From UBA8752 sp042095055 (GTDB taxonomy: Bacteria > Bacteroidota > Bacteroidia > Flavobacteriales_D > Sanyastnellaceae): a stretch of DNA of 64,000 bases. Below the pieces are notes generated by a model. That model saw nothing but the letters and a program-made list of their open reading frames with translations, was not told the DNA's origin and searched no databases. The position numbers were made by a program, and so were the translations under genes. The stretch covers positions 30,652 to 94,651 of the forward strand of contig JBELBZ010000006.1 of assembly GCA_042095055.1 (NCBI GenBank), given 5' to 3'. Shown here piece after piece: positions 46,601-55,200 of the stretch (position 1 is its first letter; each line of letters opens with the position of its first letter).

Positions 46601-49600
46601 AGTTGCCATTGGCGACCGTCTTCACCACCCTGTAGTTGGCGCCGCCTGTTGGCAACGATGTGACGTTGATTTCCACTGTCTGCTGCGATCCGCTGGTGGG
46701 ATCCGCTGCCGTGGTCATGGTGAACACATGCGGCCATGTGGCGTTGGGACCAGCGTCCATCAAGCTGCTCGCAGCCACTGTCGTCACCGTAGATGGCATT
46801 TCAGGCCAAGTGACAACGGCAGAGGACGAGCCTCCATCTGTCAACACGGTGAAGTCTGCTGGGATGTTCGAAATGACAGGTGCCTCGTCGTCCGTCACGG
46901 TGACCGTGAAGGAACTGGTGGCCGTGTTGCCCGCGAGGTCAGTGACCGTGTAGGTTACGGTTGTGGCGCCCACTGCGAAGGTGTCTCCAATGCTGTGGGT
47001 CGAGGTCAAGGAAGCCACGGTACAGTTGTCTGTCCCTGTTGGGGCTGTCCAACTCACTGCGGCGCCGCAAATGCCCGCATCATTCGATTGGGTGATGTTG
47101 GATGGCATGCCTGCGATGGCAGGTGACTCATCGTCGGTCACTGTGATGTCGAATGACCCTGTTGTGCTGTTGCCATGAATGTCAGTGGCCGTGTAGGTCA
47201 CCGTCGTGGTGCCCACCGCGAACGCATCGCCTGGAGCCGCATCAGCAGTAAAGCTTGCAATGCCACAGAAATCAGCAGCAGTAGGTGCTGTCCAGGTCAC
47301 ATCGGCCGTGCATTGACCGGCATCCGCAGTTTGCGTGATGTTGGCCGGCAAGCCCGAAATCACCGGAGCTTCGTCGTCGGTCACCGTGACCGTAAAGGTT
47401 GCAGCAGTTGAATTTCCGTGGATGTCAGTGGCCGTATACGCTACGGTCGTCGTTCCAACCGGGAAGGTGTCACCGGAAGCGGCATCTCCTACCATGGAAT
47501 CGATCTCGCAATTGTCATCGGCTGTTGGCGCCGTCCAATTCACAACAGCGCTGCAATTTCCAGCGTCATTGGTTTGGGTAATGTCCGTCGGCATGCCCGA
47601 AATAACGGGTGACTCGTCGTCGGTCACTGTGACCGTAAAGCTTGAAGTGGTCTCGTTGCCTGCGATGTCCGTGGCTGTGAACGTCACCGTGGTGATGCCC
47701 ACGGCAAACGTATCACCACTGGAGTGGGTGCTGGTCAACGTAGCGGAGCAGTTGTCGCTGGCCGTTGGATCTGTCCACGTCACAGCAGCGCTGCAGGTAC
47801 CGCCTGCTGCGGACTGCGTGATGTTGGCGGGGGTACCACTCAAGGTCGGAGCAATGTTGTCCTGCACCGTTACCGTGAAGGTGACGGTGGCGGTGTTGTT
47901 GTTGACGTCCGTAGCGGAAAAGACAACGTCGTTGTCTCCGAGGTCATCACAATCGAATCCCGATTGGCTCACCGTCATGGCAGCGATGCCACATGGGTCA
48001 TTGGAACCGTTGTCCGCCTGAGCGGCTGTGATGAATGCAATGCCTGCGGCATCCAATTCAACGGTCAAGTCTTGGGCGATGGCGATGGTTGGAGCGGTGT
48101 CCTCCACTGTGACCACAGCGGTCGTTGTGGAAACGTTCCCATTGTTGTCGGTGACCGTCAAGGTGACGGTATTGTCACCCAAATCGCCACAACCGAAGTC
48201 CGTTTGGCTGAGGCTCAAGCTGGCGATGCCACAGGCATCGCTCGAACCATTGTCTACAGCTTCTGCTGTGGTAGCAGCATTGCCGGAAGCGTCCAACTGA
48301 ATGGTCAAGTTTTGGGCAATGGCCGCAGGAAGCACGTTGTCCTCCACTGTCACAGTAAAGTTGGTCTCGCCAGTATTGCCGCTGATGTCCCTGGCAGAGA
48401 GCTCAAGGGTGGTGGTACCCACATCTGTGCAATCGAAATCCGTCTGGCTGATGGAGAGGTTGTCCAAGCTGCAATTTTCGATGGTCCCATTGTCCACCTC
48501 AGCTGCGGTCAGGCTGCCTTCTCCCGCAGCATCGAGCTGCACCGTGACGTTCTGTGCCACAGGTGTTGGAGCCAAGAGGTCTACTACGGTAACCGTCGCG
48601 GTCGCCGTGGTGACATTTCCATAGGTATCGGTCACCGTCAATGTGACCATATTTGGACCCAAATCGGCACAGCTGAAGTCCGTCTGGCTCAGGCTCATGC
48701 CGCCGATGCCGCATGCGCTTCCAGAACCGTTGTCAACCGCAGCAGCCGTGGTGCTGGCATTGCCAGAAGCGTCGAGCTCCAGCGTGATGTCTTGGGCATT
48801 GGCCTGAGGTGCCTGATTGAATTCCACCGTCACTGTAAGGGTGGCCGTGGCCGTATTGCCATTGAGGTCTGTGGCGGTAAACACCACGGTCTGGTCGCCC
48901 ACATCGTCACAATCAAAGGTGGTTTGACTGAGGACGAGGTTGTCTATGCCGCAATTGTCGGTGGTGCCATTGTCGGCTTGGGCTGCGGTCACGCTGCCTG
49001 TGCCATTCATTTGGAGCTGTACGGTGACATCTTGCACCAGAACGTCTGGAGCGATGTCATCCTCTACAGCCACATCAAACGTGGTGGTGCCGATGTTGCC
49101 CGCCAAGTCAATCGCTGTGAGGGTCACGGTGGCGATGGAACCTGCATCGGAACAATCGAAGTCGGTGATGTCAGCATACAGCGTATCCATCGCGATGTTG
49201 TCCGTAGCGGAAAGGTTGTAGCTGTTTGCCACGTCCAAAACGACGGCACCGTTGCTGTCCAAGTAGAGGGTGGTGTCTGCGCCTGCGATGGCGGAAGGGC
49301 CAAAGTCAAGCAGTGGCTCTGGGTCCTCATTGTCGATCACAATGTCCAAGCAGTCTGTGGGACCCATGTTGCCAAACGCATCCATCACGTAAGAGCAAAA
49401 GGTGTATTCTCCATCTTCCAAGACTGGACCAGGGTAGACAAATTCAAAGTTGTAAAAGCCGTTGTCGATGTCGCCGTCGGACAAAATCACAATCGTGCTG
49501 TCACCGGTTCCTTCACGGTAGAAAATGAGGGCGTCGCCTGCCTGTGCCATGTATCCTTCGGTCACAGAGAGTGCACCTCCTCCAGGGAGGAACACATCGA

Positions 49601-52088
49601 AATCAGGTGTGGTATTGCGGGTCGTGTCATCCGAAGCACTCGCGCCTGAATCGTCCGCTGAAATCAAATCGGTTTCGGTAGCGCCTGGAGCCGTGAGGTC
49701 GCACTCGAAGCCGATGTCATTGGAACCGAGGATGTAAACAGATCCTGCGTCCTCATAAATGTTGTCGTCCAAAGTGGCACCAATGGCCGCCAAACCTTCG
49801 CTGACCGCTACATCGAATCCCAAACGGTCATTTTGCATGGCATCGCACGCAAAGCCCTCGTTTACACAATCCAAAGAACCACCTGTGCAGTCAAAGAGGA
49901 AATAACCCGCACCTCCATTGATGGGGAATTCATCGTCCCGTGGCACACCCACAGCGAGCAGTGAACCGTCAATGTCTACTGCAGAACCGACCCAGTCACC
50001 TTGTGCCGTTCCTGCAGGCGCAAAGTGTGCCGTCTCAGCCCAAGCGCTGTCCCCTCCAGAGGAAGGAAGCAAACGGTACATCGTCACCGCGCCAGCCTCG
50101 TTCAAGCCATCGGTATCGGCAAAAGGCGATCCTGCAACGGCTATTGCACCACTGATGGCGACGTCCTTACCCAGAATGTCATCCGCATTGTGTCCGTAGA
50201 AGACACTCTGCTGGTGCCAACACTGGTTGTAGAAAGAGTAGATGTAAGCCGCACCAGCGAAATTGCCGTTGGTGTTGTTGCGGTGCTCTCCAACAATCAT
50301 GTAATTCCCAGAGATGTCTACGCTCTCAGCAAACTTGGTGGTGGAATTGCCCGACGTATGCGTGCTGGCGACGAACCCACTTTCGAGCCACATCCCCAAC
50401 ATGCTGTTGTATTCGAAGTAGTGAACCGCTCCCGCTGCTCCAACTCCATTCTCAGCCCGAGAACCCACGACCATGCGGTTTCCGTCCATGGCCAAGGCCA
50501 TACCAAACAAATCGGTGGCAATGCTTCCAAATGGGGCCATGTGGCTCAGAGAGCCTTCATATTGCCAGTCCAAGCCATCGTAATGATACATGTGAACGGC
50601 ACCTGAATTGTTGCCGTATGTATCGTCGAACTTGGCACCAACGGCGATCCAATCTCCATTGGTCGCCAACGCTTCCCGGTCACCGAAACGGATGTCCGCT
50701 GAAGGAGCGGAAATCACGGTTTCCAGGGACCAAGAACCATCACCGGCCTTCCTCAAGACCTCCACGTGTTCTTCCTCATCCGCGACTACGAGTACATCGC
50801 CACTCATCGCAACGGCAGAGCCGTATTTCAAGCCATCACCCTGCTGTGAACTCGCATGCTTCGAATGCACGGAATAAGGGGCGAAGGGCGCGTAGAGTAT
50901 TTCAAGTTCAAACGCACCCATCTCGGCGGCTTGGCTTCCCTCTAAAGTCACATAGTACGTTCCAGCGGGCAGGTCAACTTCTATGAGCGATTGACTGCCG
51001 CAGAAATCGTCATTTTCCGCAATAATGGTGCCTCCACAAACTGAGGTTGAGAGGTACATGTAGGTGTCGAAATCAGACCCACAGGCAGATACCGAAAGGC
51101 TGCCCGATTCAGGCACGACCAATTCAAATGTCGCATCATTCGAAGGCTGGAGATAACAACAGTCGATCAAGTCTGCAGTGTTGCCCTGAATGGTCAACAG
51201 ATCGTTTGCCAAGAGTGCATGCGATTCGTTGATCCCTGACCCACAGTAATTGGGGTCTGTGATGGAGAAGGTTCCTGAGTTGGCTGTTGTGTTTTGATCA
51301 TCCACCAAAAAGTAGTACGTCGAGCCCGCGACCAATTCGAGCGAATGCAGGTGAAACTGAGTTACCTGCTCTATATATGTGAAGTCATCTTCTGAACACG
51401 CCTCCCCCACGAATAAATCCACCAAATATTCGTCATTGGTTACCGTCACATTGTGGGTACCACTCACCGTTGCGGTGAATTCATACACCGCCTCATCGCC
51501 TGGTGTTCCATTCGGTCCATCGGACGGATTGAGCTCTCCATTGCCCGCTGCCAAGTTGAAATCATAGACTTCACCAGACACAGCCACAACGGCGTTGGCG
51601 CAAGCACCGGGAATACCCAAGTTGACCAATGTCGCTGACATGTATCCGCATTCAGTTCCCGTCGCAGCAGAACAGGACGCATCGTCCATCAAGAGAAGGT
51701 AGGTCCCATCCTGTGCAGCTGTGAAGGTCACAGTCGATTGCAACCCACACCCATCGTCGTCGTAAGCGACGACTGCTCCAGTCGCAACGTCATAAATGGT
51801 GAGCTGTGTATCCCAAGAAGTACCACAGGTGTTGACTTCATAAGTCGCGGCCTCGAGTACTTGCAGGACGTTGTGTTCCCCACTAAAAATGCACTGGGTC
51901 GAGGCGGATTGTCCTTCCGTCGTGAGTTCCCACGTGAGCCAAATGTCGTTGTCATCCGGACATTGGGCATGGCCCGTCGGTGCAAAAAGCATCCAAAGAC
52001 CCAGGGTCAGAAGAGAGGCGAGGGCGGTGAATCTCGAAAAAGTAGGCGCCGTTGAAGGAGCACTGAAAGAGCAGCAAGGGCTGAGCAT
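40632..52088 (-). CDS. Giant secreted HYR/Ig-repeat protein with T9SS sorting domain (3818 aa)
   Basis: 3818 residues in one uninterrupted frame. Signal peptide 1-42 (ends GHAQ). Two or three PPC-like beta domains (about 43-400), an FG-GAP/integrin-like propeller (about 405-790, repeats such as VAISGAIAVAGSPFADTDG), an Ig-like domain, six Ig-like repeats of about 80 residues (930-1410), twelve HYR-type domains (about 1410-2870, period 81 residues), another Ig-like domain, three more of the first Ig type, two DNCG-type domains, the unnamed pre-sorting module (about 3425-3700) and a T9SS sorting domain (about 3730-3818, GLQPNPTNN to MAVKKLLVTQ). Two HYR domains carry large insertions. Each HYR-type domain has a Cys pair that could form a disulfide; Asp-rich loops suggest calcium. 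Likely a long surface fibre or adhesin; role inferred. Own terminator, no partner gene in between. Confidence 0.92.
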   Translation of the reverse strand: MLSPCCSFSAPSTAPTFSRFTALASLLTLGLWMLFAPTGHAQCPDDNDIWLTWELTTEGQSASTQCIFSGEHNVLQVLEAATYEVNTCGTSWDTQLTIYDVATGAVVAYDDDGCGLQSTVTFTAAQDGTYLLLMDDASCSAATGTECGYMSATLVNLGIPGACANAVVAVSGEVYDFNLAAGNGELNPSDGPNGTPGDEAVYEFTATVSGTHNVTVTNDEYLVDLFVGEACSEDDFTYIEQVTQFHLHSLELVAGSTYYFLVDDQNTTANSGTFSITDPNYCGSGINESHALLANDLLTIQGNTADLIDCCYLQPSNDATFELVVPESGSLSVSACGSDFDTYMYLSTSVCGGTIIAENDDFCGSQSLIEVDLPAGTYYVTLEGSQAAEMGAFELEILYAPFAPYSVHSKHASSQQGDGLKYGSAVAMSGDVLVVADEEEHVEVLRKAGDGSWSLETVISAPSADIRFGDREALATNGDWIAVGAKFDDTYGNNSGAVHMYHYDGLDWQYEGSLSHMAPFGSIATDLFGMALAMDGNRMVVGSRAENGVGAAGAVHYFEYNSMLGMWLESGFVASTHTSGNSTTKFAESVDISGNYMIVGEHRNNTNGNFAGAAYIYSFYNQCWHQQSVFYGHNADDILGKDVAISGAIAVAGSPFADTDGLNEAGAVTMYRLLPSSGGDSAWAETAHFAPAGTAQGDWVGSAVDIDGSLLAVGVPRDDEFPINGGAGYFLFDCTGGSLDCVNEGFACDAMQNDRLGFDVAVSEGLAAIGATLDDNIYEDAGSVYILGSNDIGFECDLTAPGATETDLISADDSGASASDDTTRNTTPDFDVFLPGGGALSVTEGYMAQAGDALIFYREGTGDSTIVILSDGDIDNGFYNFEFVYPGPVLEDGEYTFCSYVMDAFGNMGPTDCLDIVIDNEDPEPLLDFGPSAIAGADTTLYLDSNGAVVLDVANSYNLSATDNIAMDTLYADITDFDCSDAGSIATVTLTAIDLAGNIGTTTFDVAVEDDIAPDVLVQDVTVQLQMNGTGSVTAAQADNGTTDNCGIDNLVLSQTTFDCDDVGDQTVVFTATDLNGNTATATLTVTVEFNQAPQANAQDITLELDASGNASTTAAAVDNGSGSACGIGGMSLSQTDFSCADLGPNMVTLTVTDTYGNVTTATATVTVVDLLAPTPVAQNVTVQLDAAGEGSLTAAEVDNGTIENCSLDNLSISQTDFDCTDVGTTTLELSARDISGNTGETNFTVTVEDNVLPAAIAQNLTIQLDASGNAATTAEAVDNGSSDACGIASLSLSQTDFGCGDLGDNTVTLTVTDNNGNVSTTTAVVTVEDTAPTIAIAQDLTVELDAAGIAFITAAQADNGSNDPCGIAAMTVSQSGFDCDDLGDNDVVFSATDVNNNTATVTFTVTVQDNIAPTLSGTPANITQSAAGGTCSAAVTWTDPTASDNCSATLTSTHSSGDTFAVGITTVTFTATDIAGNETTSSFTVTVTDDESPVISGMPTDITQTNDAGNCSAVVNWTAPTADDNCEIDSMVGDAASGDTFPVGTTTVAYTATDIHGNSTAATFTVTVTDDEAPVISGLPANITQTADAGQCTADVTWTAPTAADFCGIASFTADAAPGDAFAVGTTTVTYTATDIHGNSTTGSFDITVTDDESPAIAGMPSNITQSNDAGICGAAVSWTAPTGTDNCTVASLTSTHSIGDTFAVGATTVTYTVTDLAGNTATSSFTVTVTDDEAPVISNIPADFTVLTDGGSSSAVVTWPEMPSTVTTVAASSLMDAGPNATWPHVFTMTTAADPTSGSQQTVEINVTSLPTGGANYRVVKTVANGNWFQASAQPLTLGTNTITVSGVAFTRSVKLQLGSGDIEFDSLVLNGEEQVSPTMTTGTSDLFAAGPNATWTQVFTATTAADPNSGNQQTVSINVTSLPVGGANYRVVKTVANGNFFQGNAQPLSLGNNTITVSGVAFTRAVKIQVSSPEIGFDSLVLNGEEQVETPADPEASDNCGVTSFTSTHASGDTFDDGITTVTYTAMDAAGNTTTSSFTVTVSDGEAPVISGNPTDITQTAEAGACSAVVYYTAPTATDNVAIASFSGDAASGDAFPVGTTTVTYTAIDDAGNTTTSDFTVTITDDEAPVIATGGGSGGDYVLGPISDSGNSTIQGGWTGGAQAYFQNDATDDETVTDAEANSGNNSWFLTNAYNNPGQGSPHAPSLGLPSGTGPGTVFTLELYFKAEATGDGDGSTHKIYQGTYAGDDRTGININIKNDTDASGDGLNISTYSYDAGTGAFPATTIASNLDRNVWHKVNVTYTIDASGDPSLDTAVYSVDDGAGVSANTWMNVWRVANGYTQAYGDNIAWGGASNASGFYYDDITYSSDFDGSSQTIGFEGASNDFEDITLSNDAGICGAVATWTEPTATDNCGLASLTGTHASGATFAVGTTTVTYTALDIHGNTATSSITVTVTDDEDPSITGTPANISLNNDAGNCTAVASWTAPTAADNCGIASFTSDYNSGAAFPVGTTTVTYTATDIYSNTTTSTFTVTVTDNEQPTISGMPANISLNNDAGNCTALANWTAPTAADNCGIATFTSDYNSGAAFPVGTTTVTYTATDIHSNTSTATFTVTVTDNEQPTFSGMPANITQTADAGECEADVTWTAPTAADNCAIATFTSDANPGDAFAVGTTTVTYTATDIHGNSSTGSFTITVTDDEAPAISGTPANITQTADAGQCSTSVNYTAPTAADNCGMSAFYGDATSGDIFPVGTTTITYTASDIHGNVNTASFTVTVTDDENPVISPTAEDQTYQRDGNEGAAYSAWIAGYGGAAATDNCGIDAWSDNSTGLSDDCGSTGTETVTFTVTDIHSNSSSTTATFTVIDDFAPSCPVIDLTDGSDNGLSGTDDVTNDDTPTMRVIFTGSGVESAEEGDIVELYIMGALSETHTVTALDVANGYAEFETGPFADGSVMFSARHIDGCGQASIFAFLNIVVHTTDPAALADGLTLYLDPAGNASIEAEDLDNGSSDDFTAVDFAASQTAFTCADLGDNTVTLTVTDIAGNTATATATVTVADIIDPIIVASNITKQLDAAGNATLTVSELASITDNCTVASSSIDIESLDCSDVGDVTVTITAVDQSGNTSSATAIVTVEDNVAPTLVLADAVLYLDEDGAASIMASDLDNGSSDACGIVGFSFGAAGADGPGMAYGCEDAGINTMTVQVEDVNGNVTSGSVNVTVLDTLSPVLNIFDLEDYTMYAGESCVDMVDLFAAGAPWYEATDNCSFDVEILYDEVNETGIAGCREFDRRWVIQATDASGNMSSDTTLQHIIVIDNTAPTVFLDGVPGDVSIDLDANCNGTMPTAAAVTASATDNCADAPVVGVVSFVDSEPAYLCGDAGSYTIVRTYMASATDDCGNSGMGSATQTVTFNDVTGPQITDSEGIMNGDALTQEEQVGLFDFDYVPEPVDLEVEDACSDATYEVVETITGFVPTDEIGNHCAAGTPEAFLNGESCQEGATSALVLEGAPFNGESFSIVPGGVNIVESFYDQSMSIEVEVQNADGTGGFIWNGDYNTAFSWAEWEALGRGYKKDCPNVLSGLNIWTFWNYFVMQTGGMIGTGIYAGSELSLTHQPTNYYYGMQVGLGANNQNANYGASAWFYWSGELILNGASQGYLGSSGDIMLDLDCALPWSAVYDYTISDACGNTTTFGYAVTNAAVQPDAPYVSGEASGHQPFDVSVGGDLKEPIRVTGLQPNPTNNVSQLGFVVSNNMRLRVDLYDMAGQLVQELYDGNAMSDVEYFMTVDAGGLDAGMYQIRISSNSYMAVKKLLVTQ
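40985..41810 (-). other. Unnamed pre-sorting-domain module, copy in the 3818-aa protein
   Basis: Coding for about 275 residues. Shared landmarks in all copies: NADGTGGF, YKKDC, an aromatic WNYFVM block, GTGIYAGSELSLTHQP, GMQVGLGANNQNANYG, WFYWSG, SSGDIMLDLDC and DACGNTTTFGY. I cannot match it to a named family. Confidence 0.7.
43720..45000 (-). repeat. 243-base tandem repeats encoding HYR domains
   Basis: In-frame coding repeats with a period of 243 bases (81 residues); for example the same 10-base start GCCGGCATGC recurs at 44188 and 44431. Neighbouring units look close to 90 percent identical by eye (SLNNDAGNC ... NCGIASFTSDYNSGAAFPVG). A second, more diverged stretch of the same repeats is at 46860-47870. 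Confidence 0.8.
44935..45690 (-). other. Lectin/jelly-roll-like domain inserted in a HYR domain
   Basis: Codes for about 240 residues between the HYR start DDEAPVIATGGGSGG and its continuation DFEDITLSNDAGICGAVATW. Contains VFTLELYFKAEATGDGDGST, VWHKVNVTYTIDASGDPSLD and FYYDDITYSSDFDG, which resembles concanavalin-like or carbohydrate-binding beta sandwiches. Confidence 0.65.
46112..46760 (-). repeat. Tandem 113-residue repeat inserted in a HYR domain
   Basis: Two in-frame copies, 46454-46760 and 46112-46422, period about 339 bases and about 80 percent identical in protein: AGPNATW, GGANYRVVKTVANGN, NTITVSGVAFTR, FDSLVLNGEEQV. They interrupt a HYR domain whose halves are ADFTVLTDGGSSSAVVTW and EASDNCGVTSFTSTHAS. 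Confidence 0.8.
49700..50870 (-). other. FG-GAP/integrin-like propeller region of the 3818-aa protein
   Basis: Codes for about 390 residues with six or seven blades of the form G-x-A/S-V-A-M/I-x-G-x-x-x-x-V/I-G: KYGSAVAMSGDVLVVAD, LFGMALAMDGNRMVVGSR, KFAESVDISGNYMIVGEH, ILGKDVAISGAIAVAGSP, WVGSAVDIDGSLLAVGVP, RLGFDVAVSEGLAAIGAT. Confidence 0.75.
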
Positions 52089-52097
52089 AGCTTGAAC

Positions 52098-52112
52098 TTG
52101 GTTTGGTCAAGG
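52098..52112 (-). promoter_or_regulatory. 15-base leader element before the 3818-aa gene
   Basis: Minus-strand CCTTGACCAAACCAA, nine bases before the ATG at 52088. The same 15 bases occur two bases before the xerC ATG (23117-23131). A shorter form, TGACCAAAT, precedes the 2080-aa gene. Meaning unknown. Confidence 0.35.
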
Positions 52113-52221
52113 TGAAAATGGGGCGGGAACAATGAAATTCATCGACAGAAGCCTTGATTCTACCATTAATCTTGTGGGCGTTGGCAATGCCGTAAAACGC
52201 AAGCTTTGGCGGACGTGTAAA

Positions 52222-52248
52222 CAAAAAAGAGGGGACTATCGCCCCCTC
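52222..52248 (-). terminator. Intrinsic terminator after the 2080-aa gene
   Basis: Stem GAGGGG / CCCCTC with an eight-base loop, then six T residues on the minus strand, 31 bases after the stop at 52279. Confidence 0.85.
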
Positions 52249-52278
52249 CTTCTGCTTTTTTATCGAAAAATATATTTT

Positions 52279-55200
52279 TTAGTCAGCAATGAGCAGTTTT
52301 CGAACCTCGCTGTGTATGGATGAAGACAGTCGCAGCTGGTAGAGTCCTGCCGACATAGAAGCCACACCAATTTCCACTTGGTAAGCAGCTCCGGGCTCGG
52401 CCATTCCATCAAATACATCCATGACATGCTCGCCGCTCATGGTGTGCAGCCGAACAATCATACGTTGCGCTACATCTACTTCGAATTGAAGCTGTGCCAA
52501 GTCAGCGGTTGGGTTTGGACTCAGGCCCAAAACCCGGAAGGGCTGTTTGCCATTGATGCCCCCACCCAAGACCACTGGCCCCCCTGGATTTTGGGTGTTG
52601 CCAGAAAGCCCTGCATCATCCGAAGCCTCCTCACCTGTATTGGTGACGGTATAAGAAAACGGCGTGGTATTGCCGCAATCATCAGAGGCCGCATAGTAGT
52701 GTGAAGCCGTCCAAGGCAAGCAACAGTTGAGGTCCACAAAAATATCTCCACTCGAAGCCATGTTGCCCTGATCCTGTCCATCTACAACGAGTTGACCATC
52801 CCAGAAGAACCAACCTCCGGCACCATATTCTTCATTCTTGTTGTTGGCCCCCAGGCCCACTTGGAACCCGAAATAATGGCTGGCGGGTTGATGCGCCAAG
52901 TCGAACGAGGAGCCCGCATAGGTCCCAGACCCTTCCAACGTGCCTTCGAGCATCACGAAGTAATTCCAATCCACCCAGATGGGGGAACCGGGATAGACTG
53001 CCTCGCAGTCCTTTTTGTAATTGCCCGCAAGCCCTTCATGGTAAGGGTTGTCTGGACTGGACCAGCTGTCCCAGTCGCCGGCAAACCCATATTCTGCCGT
53101 GAAGTGGAAGCCTCCTCCCTCCCCATCGGTCAAGAACAGTTCCACTTGCAATGCACTGTCGCATTGGACATCAAACCGCGAAACCTCTGAAGCTTCGAGT
53201 ACAAATGAAGCATTCGCCTGACCGTCAAAATTGAACAAGCGCATGGACTCGGGTGCCTCATTGTCGCAGGTTAAACCGTTGACAAACGGCATTGGATCTG
53301 CCGGTGCACAGACGTTACACACGCTGCCCGTAGGAGCGTCGTCATCGATTTCATCAAACCGGGCTACCCCCACTTCAGTGTCGCAGTTGTCCGCACCCTC
53401 CACATTGCAGGGAAGCGGCAGCGGATCCATATCAAACACGGTTGGTCCCGCACAGTCCAACACCACTTCTTCTCCATTCAGCAAGCCACAGGTTTCAATG
53501 AGCTGAGGCGCAGTGGTATCCAATACAGCTATGGTCTGGAACGTAATGGCCGTATCTGCGTTGCTGCAGTCATCCGTTGCCACACTCTGCCAAGTGCGCA
53601 TAAAACTGTAGCTGCCTTCTTGGTTGCCATCTTCTGCGGTGCATGCGTTTCCAAAGGACAACGTGTAGCGGTTGTCAGCACCTCCTGGACCTCCAGACAA
53701 GACCTGTACGTAGACTTGTCCGCTGACATGCCCAGATGTGCTCAGCTGAGCAATCAGCACGCGCCCATCGGCATTGGGCCGGCAATTGGCGCTTGTCGGG
53801 AGGGCAAACCAACCGTCTCCAAAAGCGCTGTTCAGGGCCAAAGCCCCACCCTCATCAAAGTCACCCACCCATGGTGAAGACTCTACGAGTTGAACGGGAC
53901 CTTGTTCCAAGATGGGGTCTGGAATTCGGTCAATGCCGATGGTCACCCAAGAGTCATATTCCAACTCTGGATACACATCAAACAAGATCGGGTTGATGTT
54001 GGATGGGGTAGCGTCACCCAATGGGTGCTGATAGAACGGTGCTGTGGACGTGATCCACGTGGCATCTGCCCCCTCACCAACAACAGCACTCAAACAATCG
54101 TCAGGATGGTTGAGCACAGCATAGAGGCGGTACGTGGTCATGCCCGGAGCACCATCGATCGCCACGGTATCGATTTGCATCGCCACTCCGTCAGAGAGCG
54201 CCTCGTAAACGGCCGGGTCATCAGAGTGGGTGACCGCGAAGGCGATATCGGTGTCACAGGCATCCTCCACATCAACAGATGGAAGGGCCGCAGGAGCCAA
54301 ATCTGCGGAGCAGCTGGCGTCCAAGAACAAGGTGTCGGTGGACAAGGTCTCCAGTTCATGAAGGGCGGGCGCTGCGCTGTCCCAGAGGTTCACCAGCTGG
54401 TCACAGCTCTCCGTGGCCACATTGCCACAGGCATCTGACGATGTCGCTGTGAACGTCCGAATAAATGAGATGCTGCCCTCAAACATGCCGTCATCACCTG
54501 TACACAACTGCGTGGTATCGTGATCGGTATAACTGACCTCTAAGGACGGCGCGGGGTCACAGCCATCGCTGACCACCACAGCGGGTTGTCCCGAAGACCC
54601 GGACCAGCTGCAGTCACTGTCCAGGACGATATCTGCTGTCTCAGGACACGCGATAGAAATGAGGGGTGCCGTGACATCCTCTACCGTAATGTCTTGTGCG
54701 CATGTGACTTGAGTCTCTTGCCCACAGTCATCCACAGCAGTGACGGTGAAGGTCCGGGTGTAAAAGCGTGTCCCAATGCACCCGGCTGAGAACTCGGCAT
54801 CCGTGTATGCTGTGGTGAAGGCCACGTCCGTATCGCAGTTGTCTGAAGCCACCACGTCGGGCATCCCCAACAAGGAGGGCGCCAAATCGGCAGAGCAATC
54901 CGCCGATGAAGCCACTGTGGTATCCGAAGGACAGACCAGGATCACGCTGGGAGCCGCGATGTCAAAGAAGTTCACCGTTTGAACATGCACGGCTGTGGAT
55001 GTATTTCCGCCGCAATCAGTGGCTGTAATGTTGAACGTACGGTCCAAGGTGCTACTGCCTTCGGGTGTACCATCATCCCCCATGCAGGACGCCGTGACCT
55101 CATCGGAATGGGTGACCACGACGGACACGTCGCCACCACAGGCATCCGTTCCGGTTGCCGTTAGGGCTCCAAGCGCCGATATGCTGGTATCCGTATCCGC

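Noticed and set aside
43720..47870. Regular repeats that could suggest a CRISPR array
   Set aside because: Period 243 bases, in frame, translating to HYR domains; no short palindromic repeats or unique spacers.
44019..49649. Plus-strand frames of 497 and 641 codons with repeated Arg/Gly/Val-rich sequence
   Set aside because: Their repeats mirror the HYR/Ig repeats of the giant minus-strand gene; no independent protein features.
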